This document shows positions 48,960 to 60,442 of a DNA stretch of 64,000 bases, one piece after another (position 1 is the first letter of the stretch; each line of letters starts with the position of its first letter). This DNA comes from Macrotis lagotis (Eukaryota; Chordata; Mammalia; Peramelemorphia; Peramelidae). Where the stretch lies: positions 288,645,078-288,709,077 of the forward strand of contig NC_133660.1 in assembly GCF_037893015.1 (NCBI RefSeq), read 5' to 3'. The notes beneath the pieces were generated by a model, which was not told the DNA's origin, did not search any database, and worked only from the letters and a program-made list of their open reading frames with translations. Made by a program: the position numbers and the translations under genes.

Positions 48960-49628
48960 AAAGATTATGATCCAGCTATACCCTTGGGTTCAAGTTATTT
49001 CCTGGGAAGTTCAGTCATCTTGGCTGCCTAGACCTGTTCCTATTCTTAATTTATTTCTCAACAAAGATTGATTTCTTCCTTAGTCAATGAATTCCAATTA
49101 ACTTCAGTGACTTCAATCCAGTCTTTAGTCATCACTCACCAAGCCTGTACAGTGGCAGATAAAATGTTTCCCATTCATTAATTGGTTCTATGATAAAACA
49201 TTATCAAATAATTAGTAGGAATGGAAAATAGAGAAAGTCACATGTTGCTCCCCTGAATATATTTTCCTAAAGGTGGAGTTTTTCTTGCCTTACTAGATCC
49301 TTTATAAAATGCTGGAATTCACTCACATTCTTCAGGGTTGTCTCCTGATTTTTTTTTAAATTGAATCTTATCTTAGTTTTTAAAAGATCATTGAAAATTA
49401 ATGGTTGATTCCCTAATAATTCCATCAAGCTTATTTGAGGGACTTGTGTGTTACAGAATTCCAAACAATAAGCAACAATATATAGACCTAACTTGGAATT
49501 TTGTTTAAGATTGAGGTACTTATTACCTCTGAAAACTGCTTTTTCACATACTCTATAACTATAAACATTTTTAGAGGACATCCATATTTGAAAGAGTCTT
49601 TGAACAATCCCCGACCCCCAGTACACAG

Positions 49629-49666
<38 letters not shown>

Positions 49667-50205
49667 CTGAAATGCAAACAAAGAGTTAGCAAATTTATTA
49701 ATAAAGAATATCTTCAATGAGGAATCATAGAATTCACCAAGGAAGTGGTGAAAATTGAAATGAAGTTTTAACTAGAAGTACATTTTAAATAGATAATAGT
49801 GGTAAAGGGATTTCTGGCATATAAAAGAGTAGCTATAAGAGAGAAATCAAAATTTCTTCTTGGAAGATAGTCCTTTTATCATCATTCAAAATTATGCAAT
49901 GAAATTTTATTGCCCAAATTAAACAATAATCTTCCTTTTTTATTTGTACTTATTTTAATTCATGTTATCAGATCCAAGGTCAAATAAGATTTCAAATCCA
50001 GACAAATGGTAATGGGTTCCTCTAGGAATTATCTAAGGTATAACTAGGTGTAATGAATTAGTCCTTTGATGAAATGAAGCAATTTGTCCAAGCTGAGTAT
50101 TTTGTCACTTCGTTTCATATCTGTAGACAAAGCAATATTAATTCACTTTTCTTTTAGCTTAGTTTGTCTTACCTTTTGAATGCACTTCCTTATTCCTACA
50201 TTTTC
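48960..50205. other. OR gene 3 downstream flank
   Basis: No gene. 49860-49930 matches inverted DNA downstream of OR gene 2 (38240-38310). A (CA)n run lies at 49630-49665. A minus-strand AATAAA at 49944-49939 is a possible polyadenylation signal about 265 bases past the OR gene 3 stop. Confidence 0.45.
49630..49665 (+). repeat. (CA)n microsatellite
   Basis: Uninterrupted CA dinucleotides. The 141-codon minus-strand frame crossing it has no family resemblance. Confidence 0.95.
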
Positions 50206-51171
50206 TCATATGTCAATATTTCCAGAGACAGACATTCCCTTCTTGAGAAAAAGGGTAGTTGTGATTATCCTACTCAGTGCAATCTTGATTTTTGTGTTTC
50301 TCAGACTATAAATAATAGGGTTCATGAATGGAGGCAATATTGTGTAGGTCATTGCAATCAGAAGATTCTGAACTGGTGAAGTATCTGATACAGGACCCAA
50401 GACTGTGACCATGCCAGCAAGAAGGAATAAAAGGAGGATAATCAATTGTGGTGAGCAAGTAGACAAGGCTTTGTAGCGTCCTTCCACAGATGGCATTTTA
50501 AATGCAGTGAAAAATATAAAAGTATAGGATATAATTAAAACAGCAAAGCAGAATAAAAATAAAGTTGAACTTGTGGCAAGGAGTACATACTCAGTATCAT
50601 GAACCTCAGAATTTGAAACCTTTAAGACATGAGGAATATCACAAAAAAATTGATTTATCATATTGGATCCTGAAAAAGGTAAACGGAACATGTTCCCTGT
50701 ATGTATAGCTGAATAGATGAGTCCACTGACCCATAAAACACTGACCACTTGGAGACAGCGGAGTGGAGTTATGATGACCCCGTAGTGTAAGGGGTGGCAG
50801 ATGGCCACAAATCGATCACAGGACATAGCCACTAGCAAAGCATATTCTGTTGCAGCAAAGAAAATAAAGAAGAAAATTTGAGCAGCACAGCCAAGAAGTG
50901 AAATGGATTGATTGCCTGTCAAAGAATTCACAATGAATTTTGGAAGAGTGACTGAGATACAACCAACATCTAATAGCGATAAGTTGCTCAGAAAAAAATA
51001 CATTGGAGAATGAAGGTGTGGGTCAGTGACGATGGCAGTGAAAGTGAGAAGATTTCCCATCAGGGATGCAATATATATCAGCAAGAAAAGGATAGCATGT
51101 AATACTTGCAGCTCTCGGATGTTGGAAAACTCCATAAGGAAGAATTCCATGATGATGGTACAATTGCCCAT
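50206..51171 (-). CDS. Olfactory receptor, family 14-like (OR gene 3)
   Basis: Complete 321-residue odorant receptor. Starts MGNCT with an NCT glycosylation site at 3-5; GN at 39-40, LHSPMYFFLSNLSLLD at 53-68, C95, C177, SY at 215-216, KALSTCSPQL at 234-243 and PPFMNPIIYSLRN at 280-292. The usual MSYDRYVAIC block reads MSCDRFVAIC at 116-125: the Asp-Arg pair needed for G-protein coupling is kept, but both flanking tyrosines are replaced. The second loop-2 cysteine of gene 1 (C191) is His here. By eye it is very similar to OR genes 1 and 2 along its whole length, with the C-terminal ~15 residues most variable. The first ATG aligns with those chosen for the other two. It looks intact. Confidence 0.94.
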   Translation of the reverse strand: MGNCTIIMEFFLMEFSNIRELQVLHAILFLLIYIASLMGNLLTFTAIVTDPHLHSPMYFFLSNLSLLDVGCISVTLPKFIVNSLTGNQSISLLGCAAQIFFFIFFAATEYALLVAMSCDRFVAICHPLHYGVIITPLRCLQVVSVLWVSGLIYSAIHTGNMFRLPFSGSNMINQFFCDIPHVLKVSNSEVHDTEYVLLATSSTLFLFCFAVLIISYTFIFFTAFKMPSVEGRYKALSTCSPQLIILLLFLLAGMVTVLGPVSDTSPVQNLLIAMTYTILPPFMNPIIYSLRNTKIKIALSRIITTTLFLKKGMSVSGNIDI

Positions 51172-51226
51172 GTCTTCTAGGGTACCGTAATTCTTCTTGA
51201 AACAGCCTCCCCAGAGGTTATCAAAT

Positions 51227-51229
51227 TCT
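51227..51229 (-). other. Likely splice acceptor of the OR gene 3 coding exon
   Basis: On the minus strand CTTTTAG is followed by AATTTGATAACCTCT, matching the sites upstream of OR genes 1 and 2. The exon would start 56 bases upstream of the ATG. Confidence 0.55.
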
Positions 51230-51884
51230 AAAAGTATATCATAGAAGCGCTATATTACATAGAAATCTATTCTTGCTCACCATTTGAAAGAGCTTATGAC
51301 ACCTTTTTAATTTACCCACAATGTGAATAATGCAAGTTTGACATATTTTATTCATTCTAGTATAGTATTATTTCATGTGATCTGTGATTTTATCAATGAG
51401 TGGATGTACCAGTAAAGAAAAATCTCTCCTTCAACTTTAGTGCTATCTATAATGATAGTCTTTGAAGCTTCAAGCATTGTAAAGTTCAGCAATTTGACAA
51501 AATACACAAAATAGTTTCTGTCATACTCTGGGTTTGAATCCAGATCTTTCTTCCTATAGGTCATTTCTTTTGTTACTATCATGATGCCAGTTAAATAAGA
51601 ATGATAGTGATATTCATTATAATGATAATATTTATAACAATAATTATTTCATTAGCACAAAACATGTTCAAAATCAGTTTTCAAAGCACTTCCTTCAAAG
51701 GAATTCTTTCAGTGAATACTTACCTATATTCTTTAAAGAGTGGCAGAGCAGATCTTATCTTGCTTGGACAAAAATTTGCAAAATTTATCCTGATCTGCTA
51801 TTGTGAAGTTACCTGAGTTAAAGGTTCTATTTCTTTATGCAGGACAGAACAATAATAATTGTTGTAAATTTTAACTGACACTTT

Positions 51885-52037
51885 TTTTGTTTGTTTGGTT
51901 TTTCAAGGCAATGAAGTTAAGTGACTTGCCCAAGTTCATAGAACTAGGTGATTATTAAGTGTCTGAGGTCAGATTTGAACTTAGATCCTCATGGCTCTAG
52001 GGTCGGTACTCTATCCACTGTGCCACTGAGCTGCCCC
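51885..52037 (-). mobile_element. tRNA-derived marsupial SINE
   Basis: Antisense copy flanked by diverged target duplications (ttaactgacactt at 51871-51883, ttagctggcacat at 52038-52050). It sits inside the MIR-like segment shared by the OR units and is missing from A and B. Confidence 0.85.
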
Positions 52038-52830
52038 TTAGCTGGCACATTTTGCAAAATATTCTATGAGTTTCATTTTCATGTCTCAAACAAACTCTTT
52101 GAGATGCTACAAGTATTATACTCATATTATATCTATAGTTACATAGGTTTACTAACTTAAAGTCTCCTATATTACCATGACTCTAATGTGCAATGCCATA
52201 ATGCAGAGATGAAACCCAAGAATTCTAACACCAACTCAATTAACTAAATTGGCCATTCTGAAATGGAAAAACAAAAATAAAACAAAACCCTGAAAGCAAT
52301 TGTGTCATTTCTCCTTTCCAATGTATTTTTCCCCTCTCCAAATCAGCCTTTCTAAACAGCATCCAAGGATTATCTTTATCTTCTTTATATTGTTCTGTTC
52401 TCATATGCAACTTTAGAGTGCAAAGGTAGCTGAAACACTTAAGGCACCAGATTTGCTGAAATATTTGATGATCATTAGCTGTATTGAAATATACTATTCA
52501 ATGCCCTTTGGAAAAAAGTTCCCTGAAATTCCCAGGGGAACCAAAGTTATCCTCTAATCTTTATTAACCACAAATTGCCTGACCATTCCCTTGTGTATAA
52601 TTATTTAAGATAGAGGTCCTATTACTAATAACTTGGAAAAGATTTTCATCCTTAAACCTAATATGGTCCATTAGGACTTCTGTAACCCATGAGGATCTGC
52701 AAAGTAGTCTTCAGTTTCATCCAAACGGCAAGCCATTTCACTTGATTTTTATTAAATCTACTTTAGAGGAGAAACTTTGATCTTCTTGGGAAAAATTATT
52801 GATTATACATTGCTATTCATGTCTATCAGT

Positions 52831-54328
52831 TATATTTATCTACCAATCATCTATCTAAACAGGTATTTATAAGTTATTGTATAATTATCTCACTGTGTGC
52901 ATAGTGTATATAGTGCCCCCCCATGCTATACATTCAAGTCCAATGTTCTTAAAAGGGATTCTGAGAGTTCCTTGTATTAATTTTTCTAATCACCATTTTA
53001 GCATTTGCTGTAGAGATGCTTAAGCTGATCCATAACTTGCAACAAAACTCAATGACAGTTGTTAAAATAAAATATAGCATTGCTTTTCTGTCAAAACATC
53101 CCTGATCAGAGTAAGGGAAGCACCCTTCCCTACTAAGCATCTTAAGAATGTCTTTGCATCCCTGCTCTGTAATTATATAACATCATTTAATATTGAATAG
53201 GACTCTACACCACAATTTTCTACCTCTTTATGGCGTGATAGCAGCACTAGCTTAGGCTGACCAGAAATACCAAAAGTGTTCTTGCTTCCTCATGATTTGG
53301 GGAAAAAGATACCATGAAGTATTAAAAAAAATAATTATGAAGTGAGTGCCAAGGATGTCTCCATATGTGACAAAATTCCCATTTATTTTAATCTTTCTGA
53401 AAGTATAAAAAATCTTTCTGGAAGTTTTCTTTGTAAACATCCATATATTCAGTTGCCCAAGTAAGTGCATGATCATCTTTATCGTTTTTAAAAAAAATAT
53501 TTAACAATGGCATTTTCCTTCACTTATGAGTTTAATTTATTTTAAATCTAACAACGCAAAGTTGGCTTAAGCACCTGCAACAGAAGTCAGATGTACATCC
53601 AAACTTTCTCTTTCCTCTCAACACAAAGATGAGAAGAGTCAAAAACTAAATAGAGAAATGTCTCTAGGATATATTAGCAGTTTGGAACCTTTCTCTTTCT
53701 TAATAGTCCTAAATTGGATTCTAGGGAAAGGGTCAACCAGTCAGTTCATTAACTGAGTACCTGCTATGTGACAGTCACTGAGCTAAGAGCTGAGTATACA
53801 AAGAAAAGCAAAAAACATAGTTCTTAAAAACTCACAGTCTAATAGGAAAAGGAACACACAAAATAACTATGTTCATGATGAAGTTAGTATGAATTTTAAA
53901 AAATCCATAGAGGGAAAGCATTAACATTAAGAAGGACTGAAAAAGAAGTTTCCTGTAGAAGATCATTTTTTAGCTATGACTTGAAGAAAGCCAGGGAAGT
54001 TAGAAAGTAGAAGTAAGGAGATAGATCATTCCAGGGATAGGAGAAAAGCCAGAGAAAGTACATCTAGCAAGAACAGGAAAAAAATTGTGTAAGATTAATA
54101 TTTGAAGTCTTTGATATCTGCTCAAAAAAGTTCTTAGTTGAAATTTAAGAGGTTCAAGTGTTGTAAATTTATATTAGGGAAGGAATTTAAAATTCAGGAA
54201 GAACAGGAAACAAAATATAAGAAAGGACTTAGCAACAAAAAGGCATTTTCTCTAAAGTTTGTATTCAGTTGTTGATAGTATCGGTAAATTCAAGAAAGAT
54301 GTACTAGAGATTCAAAAATAATGAGGAG
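52831..54328. other. No recognised gene; old repeat at 53740-54070
   Basis: 53740-54070 ('actgagtacctgctatgtga', 'ctaagagctgagtatacaaa', 'ctcacagtctaatagg') follows a widespread old mammalian repeat also glimpsed at 1600-1900 and 43220-43480. The rest is unassigned AT-rich DNA. Confidence 0.4.
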
Positions 54329-54480
54329 GGGGAGGCTAGGTGGCACAGTAGATAGAGCACTGGCCCTGGAGTCAGGAGTACCTGAGTTCAAATCCTGCCT
54401 CAGACACTTAATAATTACCTAGCTGTGTGGCCTTGGGCAAACCACTTAACCCCATTGCTTTACCAAAAAAAAAAAAAAAA
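54329..54480 (+). mobile_element. tRNA-derived marsupial SINE
   Basis: Well-preserved sense copy ending in 16 A residues. A likely young insertion. Confidence 0.92.
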
Positions 54481-54589
54481 TGAAGAAATTTTGAGGTTTT
54501 ATCTATATCTAACATTTGATGGATCAAGAATTGAGTTATAATCATCAAAATTATCATAAATGATAGAATTCTATAATAATTAGAAACTA

Positions 54590-55555
54590 TAGATACAATT
54601 AGAATGAATGTATATTATTTTAATGTTTTGACAGATCTTTCTAAATCATTATTTATGAGAGAAATTAAAGTTAAAATAATTCTGAGACACCACCTTTTAC
54701 CTTTCAGATTGATCAATATGACCAAAAAAGGAAAATCATCAGTATTGGAGGGGATGTGGGAAAACCAGAATACTAATGCATTGTTGTTGGAGTTGTGAAA
54801 TGATCCAACATTTCTTGAGAGCAATTTGGAATTCTGCCCAAAAGGCAATAAAACTGTGAATATCCTTTGACCCAGCAATATAACTACTAGGTCTTTTTCC
54901 CAAATAGATCATAGGAAAGGCTAAAAAATCCCCACAAGAACAAAAATGTTTATAGTAGTCTTTTGGTAGTGGAAAAGAATTGGAAATTGAGAAGATGTCC
55001 AACAATTGGGGAATAGTTGCACAAATTCTGGTTTATGAATGTGATAGAGTACTATTGTTCTATATGAAATGATGAGGGACAGGATTTCCGAAGAGCCTGG
55101 AGGAATGTGCATGAACTGATGCTGAGTGAAGGGAACAGAAAAAGAATATTGCACAAATTAACAGCAATGTTATGTGATGATAAAGTAAGATAATCATAGG
55201 AATATAATAATCAAAGACAATAGCAAAGAGCTGTGATGGAAAATGTCACACACACCCAGAGAAGAAATTGTGGAGTTTAAATGAAAACCAAAGCTTAGTA
55301 TTTTCAAATATTCAAATTTCTTTTATATTTTATGTTTCACCTTCATGTTCTTTTTCTTTTTGTTCTGATTCTTATTTTACAATATGATTAATATGGAAAT
55401 ATATTTAACATAATTATGCATGTATACAATTGTTATCTATTAGGGGAGGGAAGGGAAGGATGGAGAAAAAGGAAAAACTCAAAAGTTCAAAACAATTATT
55501 GTTGAAAACTATATTTTCAAGTAGTTGGAAAAATAAATTATTTTTTAAAAAATAA
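54590..55555 (+). mobile_element. L1 ORF2 end and 3' UTR, 5'-truncated
   Basis: 'gagacaccaccttttacctt', 'attggaggggatgtgggaaa', 'cctttgacccagcaatataa' and 'ggagtttaaatgaaaaccaa' in L1 order, ending A/T-rich near 55555. Several short minus-strand frames across it are shadows. Confidence 0.8.
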
Positions 55556-55675
55556 TTTAATAGAGATTTCTGATTACTTAATCCAATTCAAACTATCCAG
55601 AATTTTTATTATCAGCATTTGTTTTTAATTGCTGTTGTCATCTTCATTGTCTTCATTCTTGTTTTGATTATTGTC

Positions 55676-55869
55676 ATTATTGTGGTTGTTTGATCATTTC
55701 AGTCATGTCCAACTCTTTAGGATCTCATCGGAGGGTAAAGAAACAAGATTGATGTACCATTTCTTTCTCTAGTTCATTTTACACATGAGAAAATGAGACA
55801 AAGATAATTAAGTGACTTGCCTAGCACCATATAGCTAGAAAGTGTCTAAGGCTAGTTGTGAACTCAAAA
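55676..55869 (+). mobile_element. RTE-associated SINE, diverged
   Basis: 'catttcagtcatgtccaact', 'accatttctttctctagttc', 'gagaaaatgagacaaagata' and 'aattaagtgacttgcctagc' follow the order of an old marsupial SINE of the Mar1/RTE group. The SINE at 55880 inserted at its end. Confidence 0.6.
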
Positions 55870-55879
55870 AGAAGAATAT

Positions 55880-56066
55880 GGGGGCAGCTAGGTGGCACAG
55901 TAGATAGAGCACTGGCCCTGGAGTCAGGAACACCTGAGTTCAAATCCGGCCTCAGACACTTATAATTACCTAGCTGTGTGGCCTTGGGCACACATATACA
56001 TATACATGTATAATTATGTTAAACTTAACTCCATTGCCTTACAAAAAAAAAAAAAAAAAAAGAAGA
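55880..56066 (+). mobile_element. tRNA-derived marsupial SINE with internal insertion
   Basis: Sense copy flanked by a 10-bp duplication agaagaatat (55870-55879 and 56067-56076). A TA-rich insert of about 34 bases splits the 'gggcaagccacttaacccc' segment near 55990-56025. It ends in a long A run. Confidence 0.88.
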
Positions 56067-56076
56067 AGAAGAATAT

Positions 56077-56857
56077 ACCTGACACTAGGCTTAGCTTTCT
56101 CTCTGATGTGTGCCTAGGTGCCTATTTGAATATTTGCACCACAGAAATTAGGAAATGTTACAAATCAGGGCTTTAATTGATTGTTTTATAGCATTTATTT
56201 ATTGATTATAATGATTAAAATGGTACATAAAATGCAGTAATGTAAATTAAATTGAAAAGAGATGAAGAAGAATTGAAGAGTGTTGTCAGGGAAAGAGTCT
56301 CAAAATGAGGATTGTTGGAAGTGAAAATCTCACAAATCACCCTGAAGGTGTAAAAGTTCAGGTTTTTTTTTTGTTTTGTTTTGTTTTTTATTTCACAATC
56401 CTGCAATGTTTATAGATTTAAACTTTTCTGCAGAGACAATAAGTTACTCAAAGACAACCTGAATAACAAAGTTTGAGAAAAGAATGTCTGAGGGAATGGG
56501 AGAAAGGAAAGAGAAGCAACCATAAAAAAAGTGGGACCTGGCTGAGAATGTGGTCCAAACTTGCTCACTTCCTGTGAAGGGTGGGGGAAGGAGTCAGGGA
56601 GAAAGGGATTAAAGGATGACTTCCCATTACACAAGATTGAGGTCAGGTACCCACTTTGGAAGACTAAAAGGCAGGAATCTAGAGAAGGAGTAGAGGGATG
56701 GGCTGAAGTTGCTCTTATCTTACCAAATTTACATTTAATCTTGAAACTGCAATGAACAATTGGAGGAAATTTACTTCTGAGTGGAGCTTATACTAAAGTT
56801 ATCAGAAAATATTAGATATACACAAATAATATTTTCTTACCATTAAAAAATTAGACA
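56077..56857. other. No recognised gene
   Basis: Short frames only. 56410-56760 is less AT-rich and carries purine-rich sequence, but I cannot match it to a family. Confidence 0.4.
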
Positions 56858-57004
56858 GGGGTTGGCTAGGTGGTGCAATGAATAAAGCACCAGCCTTGGA
56901 GTCAGGAGTACCTGGATTCAAATCTGGCCTCAAGCACTTAATAATTACCTAGCTGTGTGGCCTTGGGCAAGCCACTTAACCCCATTGGCTTGCAAAAAAA
57001 AAAC
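56858..57004 (+). mobile_element. tRNA-derived marsupial SINE
   Basis: Sense copy with 'gcaccagccttggagtcagg', ending in an A run. Short imperfect duplications (ttagaca/ctagaca) flank it. Confidence 0.9.
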
Positions 57005-57344
57005 CTAGACATATTTCTTCAACAAAAGTATATACTACTTTTTTAATCTTTTTTTTGAGAGACAGTTCTTTAGAATTCACCATCTTTCTGAATATATCAT
57101 TTGAATTAAATACGCACATAGAAAAATATGTTCTTATATTCTAAAATAAAAAAAGAGAAAATTAAAGCAAGGGCATATAATAGAGATAAAATACAATAAC
57201 CTAAACTAGTTGTATACTATTTTAAAAGGCTAACAAAACTCAGAAATGTTAAAGACATGAAAATTAAGTGTTTTTCTATTTTGTTTTCTTTCATTTTGCT
57301 TTAGTTTTTGGTGAAGATGTAGATGATGATGATGATGATGATAA

Positions 57345-57545
57345 TTTGCATATATATATAATACTTTAAGATTTACAAAGACATTAAATATGTTATTGGA
57401 TTTGATCCTCACAAGAAACTTTGACGAAGGTACTGTCATACCTTCATTTTATATATGAAGAAACTAAAACAGAAAGAATTTAAATAGCTTGACATTAGTA
57501 ACACAGCTGATGTGTCAGAGGTCAAGTTCAACTTCATTTCCTTTT
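57345..57545 (+). mobile_element. MIR-type ancient SINE
   Basis: 'gatttgatcctcacaagaaa', 'ccttcattttatatatgaag' and 'gtaacacagctgatgtgtca' follow MIR order. A (GAT)n run at about 57320-57341 adjoins it. Confidence 0.65.
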
Positions 57546-58599
57546 CAGTATTAGTATTGGAATAGGAGAGTGCTTTTATGGAGAAAAATTTAGTTCTTTT
57601 TTGCCAAGTTTAGTTTGAAGTATTTATAGTAAATTAATTTCAGCCTATCTAGGGGTCAATTGGAGATGGAGGACCAAAACTCCAGAAAAAGCTGAGAGCA
57701 ATGAATTGATATGGGAATTATTTACATAGAACAGATGGCTGAAATTAATGAAAGTATCAAGATAGAGCAAGAAGGGTAAAGTCCAGTATAGACTGCTGAG
57801 GATCTACATAATTAATTGATATGACTTGAGTGATTATTCTCAAAGCAAATTTAGATGAAATGGACAAAACATTAGGAGAGCAAGGGGAAAACAATGACAC
57901 CAATAAAACAAAGAGATGAAAGAATATCCAAGATAAAAGTTTGATTGCTAAGGTTGAAGGCTTCAGAATCATCAAGAAAGAAAGATTTCATAAAGAAATA
58001 TAAATGCTAGAATAAGCAATCGAGGGATCTTTGGAAACTTTGGCAAGAGAAGTTTCAGTGTTAATGTTGGGAGACACTTGTTGGAGCATTTAGAAAAGAA
58101 TAAAAAGTGATAAATCATTAACTACCTTCATAAAAGAGTTTAGCTATGGAGGAGAGGAGAGATCTAACATGATAATTATTATGGTTGGTTCAGTCAGCCA
58201 ATATTTTATTCTTATTTTAAGGTTGTGAAAGGTGTATGTATACCTCCAAAATACAGTCAGTGAACAGGGAAATACTAAAGATGAATGAGAGAATGAGGAC
58301 AATGGGAGGTAGAATCTTAAGAAGATGGAATAGAATCAAAAAAGGGGTTTGCCTTTGAAAGAAAATGGGTCATCTCTTTAAGTGTCAAAGAGGTAAAGGA
58401 GGAGAGAGTTTGGTAGGACATCTGAGTGACATGTTAAGGAAAAGGAGAGAGTAAAGTACATTTGGTGATTGAACTCAATATTTTTTTTCAAATAATTATA
58501 TAAGTTCCTTAACTCAGAGAATGAGAGGTTGTAAGAAGTTTGAAGAGGATTGAAATAATTTTGGAATAGCCATGTGGTGACTAAATTAATAATGTTGGT
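57546..58599. repeat. Old interspersed repeat material, no gene
   Basis: 57650-58110 fits a known-looking old mammalian repeat (for example 'gggatctttggaaactttgg' and 'gcaagagaagtttcagtg'), which I cannot name reliably. No coding frame of note. Confidence 0.35.
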
Positions 58600-58735
58600 G
58601 GGAACCACCTCCAAAAGGCCAAGGATTTCCACAGCATCCAGGCCATCACCAGAAGTTCTATTTCTTAGTAAAGCCGACCATGGGGTGAGGCAGTGATAAG
58701 GATGACTTTGCAAAAGACTCCCTCACTTGCACACT
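58600..58735 (+). mobile_element. RTE-tailed (Mar1-like) SINE, 5' part
   Basis: 'catccaggccatcaccagaa', 'gttctatttcttagtaaag' and 'gactttgcaaaagactccct' resemble the head of the SINE group seen at 61043-61236. The tail is missing. Confidence 0.5.
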
Positions 58736-59250
58736 ATAATGTGGAAATCATGCCATCATTCATTTGGGGTTAGGCCTTCTTTGATTATGTGGGAAAGTAA
58801 CAGAAACAATAAATAAAAAAGTTATGGAACCATGAAGGAAGTGTTTTGTTACTGTTTCCTATTTTGATATTGAATGACTTCAATTTCCTAAGACAATCTC
58901 ACAAGGAACTTGAATGGAGAAAATGGTAGAGTTGAACATATTTATCAAGTGGTTAAAAGAGGGAAAGAAGGAGAAGGTAATTAGTTGGATTGTTTGGGGA
59001 TTTGAGGACACAAAGAAACATACTTAGAAAGAAGATATAAGTATAGGATTACCACAAATGTGTTGAGTCTTTAGCCAATAACTTAATTAATGAGGGTTGA
59101 AAATAGTTGCAGGGATTGTATTTAGACAATATGGGTATGAACGAGTCATGAAGCAATGTTGATTATGAAGGTTGTATTTTCTATTAAAAGGGACAGTGGG
59201 AGCAAGAGTATTTAAAGGATCTGTTCATAATTAAACCATGAATCCATTAC
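58736..59250. other. No recognised feature
   Basis: AT-rich with scattered purine runs. No frame over 60 codons. Confidence 0.4.
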
Positions 59251-59990
59251 TAGACACTTTAGTTAAGGAGAGCTGTAACACAAAAGGGACAGGGAGAAAA
59301 AAGTGTACTAAGGGGGGGGGGGGACAAAAATAGTTGATAAAATGATCTTATATTATTCCTTACTTTGGTTAACAAGGATTGTAGTGTTGTGGTTGGAGAA
59401 CTAAAGGTATAGAGGGAGAAAATGTGCCTGATACTTTAGTTAAGGAGGGTTGTAGTGCTATTGGGATGGAAGGAGAGAGTAGACTTGATATCTTGGTTGG
59501 ACAGAGTTGTAGTTCTAGGTAGGACAGAGAGAGTATTCTTAGTGGGATTGTAAAGATAATAGATCACGATATGACTTTGATTTGTTTAATGCTTTAGTGA
59601 AATTTGAGGGAGTTAAATTGGGGGGTGGGGGTCATAGGGTCATAATAAACAGTCTATGAAGTAATTTTGCTTTGCATGATACTTTTATTCATGAGGATTT
59701 TATGTCCAAGAAGGATACTTGCAAAGATGATCTGGTATAAACTGACTATAATTTGATGTTATTTGTAAGTCATAAAAAATGTATTTTTTTTTTTTTTTAG
59801 GTTTTTGCAAGGGCAGTGGGGTTAAGTGGCTTTTCCAAGGCTACACAGATAAGTAATTATTAATTGTCTGAGGCCAGATTTGAACTCAGGTACTCCTGAG
59901 CTGGTGCTCTATCCACTGCGCCACCTAGCCACCCAGACAAATATATTTCTAATGGGACAGAAGAGAGGTTCACTGAGACAGTGAGTAAGA
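59251..59990 (+). repeat. Degenerate tandem element, unit about 55-70 bp, with trailing unique part
   Basis: Four related units start near 59251, 59361, 59429 and 59486. Each begins like 'tgatactttagttaaggagg', continues 'ttgtagtgct' and ends in a purine-rich 'ggagagagtagac' stretch. The following part (59560-59990, interrupted by a SINE) matches 22140-22600. Whether this is part of an L1 spacer or an independent element is unclear; L1 sequence follows at both sites. Confidence 0.5.
59784..59934 (-). mobile_element. tRNA-derived marsupial SINE
   Basis: Antisense copy from 'aggtttttgcaagggcagtg' to 'cgccacctagccaccc', inside the tandem element. Likely duplications aaatgtatttt/aaatatatttc flank it. 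Confidence 0.9.
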
Positions 59991-60290
59991 GGCAATGATA
60001 CTTATCAATCAATCAACTCTTGAGAAAGGTGCTTATATCAGAACAGATTAGAGGAATATATTTTGACAGAGGCAATGTAATCAGTAAACAATAAAAATAG
60101 GAAAAGAAAGATTATAATAGGAGAAGGTTAGGCATTAGTGGATAAATAATACTACATGAAGAGTTATAAAGATCTATTATAGTAGAGGGAAAGAAAGGAG
60201 AGTGTGAATACTGATTACATCCTACTCTCAACAGATTTGAGTCAAAGAGGGAATAACATATTTCCAATTGATTTTAAAAATCTAACCTAC

Positions 60291-60442
60291 TTGGGGTGGC
60301 TAGGTGGCGCAGTGGATAAAGCATGGGCCCTGGAGTTAGAAGTACCTGGGTTCAAATCCGGTCTCAGATACTTGATAATTACCTAGCTCTGTGGCCTTGG
60401 GCAAGCCACTTTAACCCCATTGCCTTGCAAAAACCTAAAATA

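Larger units (their letters stand above)
43205..52830 (-). repeat. OR-containing duplicated unit C
   Basis: Carries OR gene 3 in the same orientation as unit A, with anchors along its whole length. It is enlarged by insertions that A lacks: L1 3' pieces at 43600-44420 and 45540-48180, an LTR-like block, and SINEs at 46849, 48490, 48798 and 51885. Edges are approximate. Confidence 0.7.

Noticed and set aside
49267-49692. 141-codon minus-strand frame beginning in a Cys-Val run
   Set aside because: The Cys-Val run is the (CA)n microsatellite. The rest has no recognisable domain and lies in OR-unit flank; 4200-5400 in unit A has no matching frame.
56410-56760. A less AT-rich block with frames on both strands
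   Set aside because: I considered an LTR or a small exon, but saw no termini, target duplication or domain to support either.
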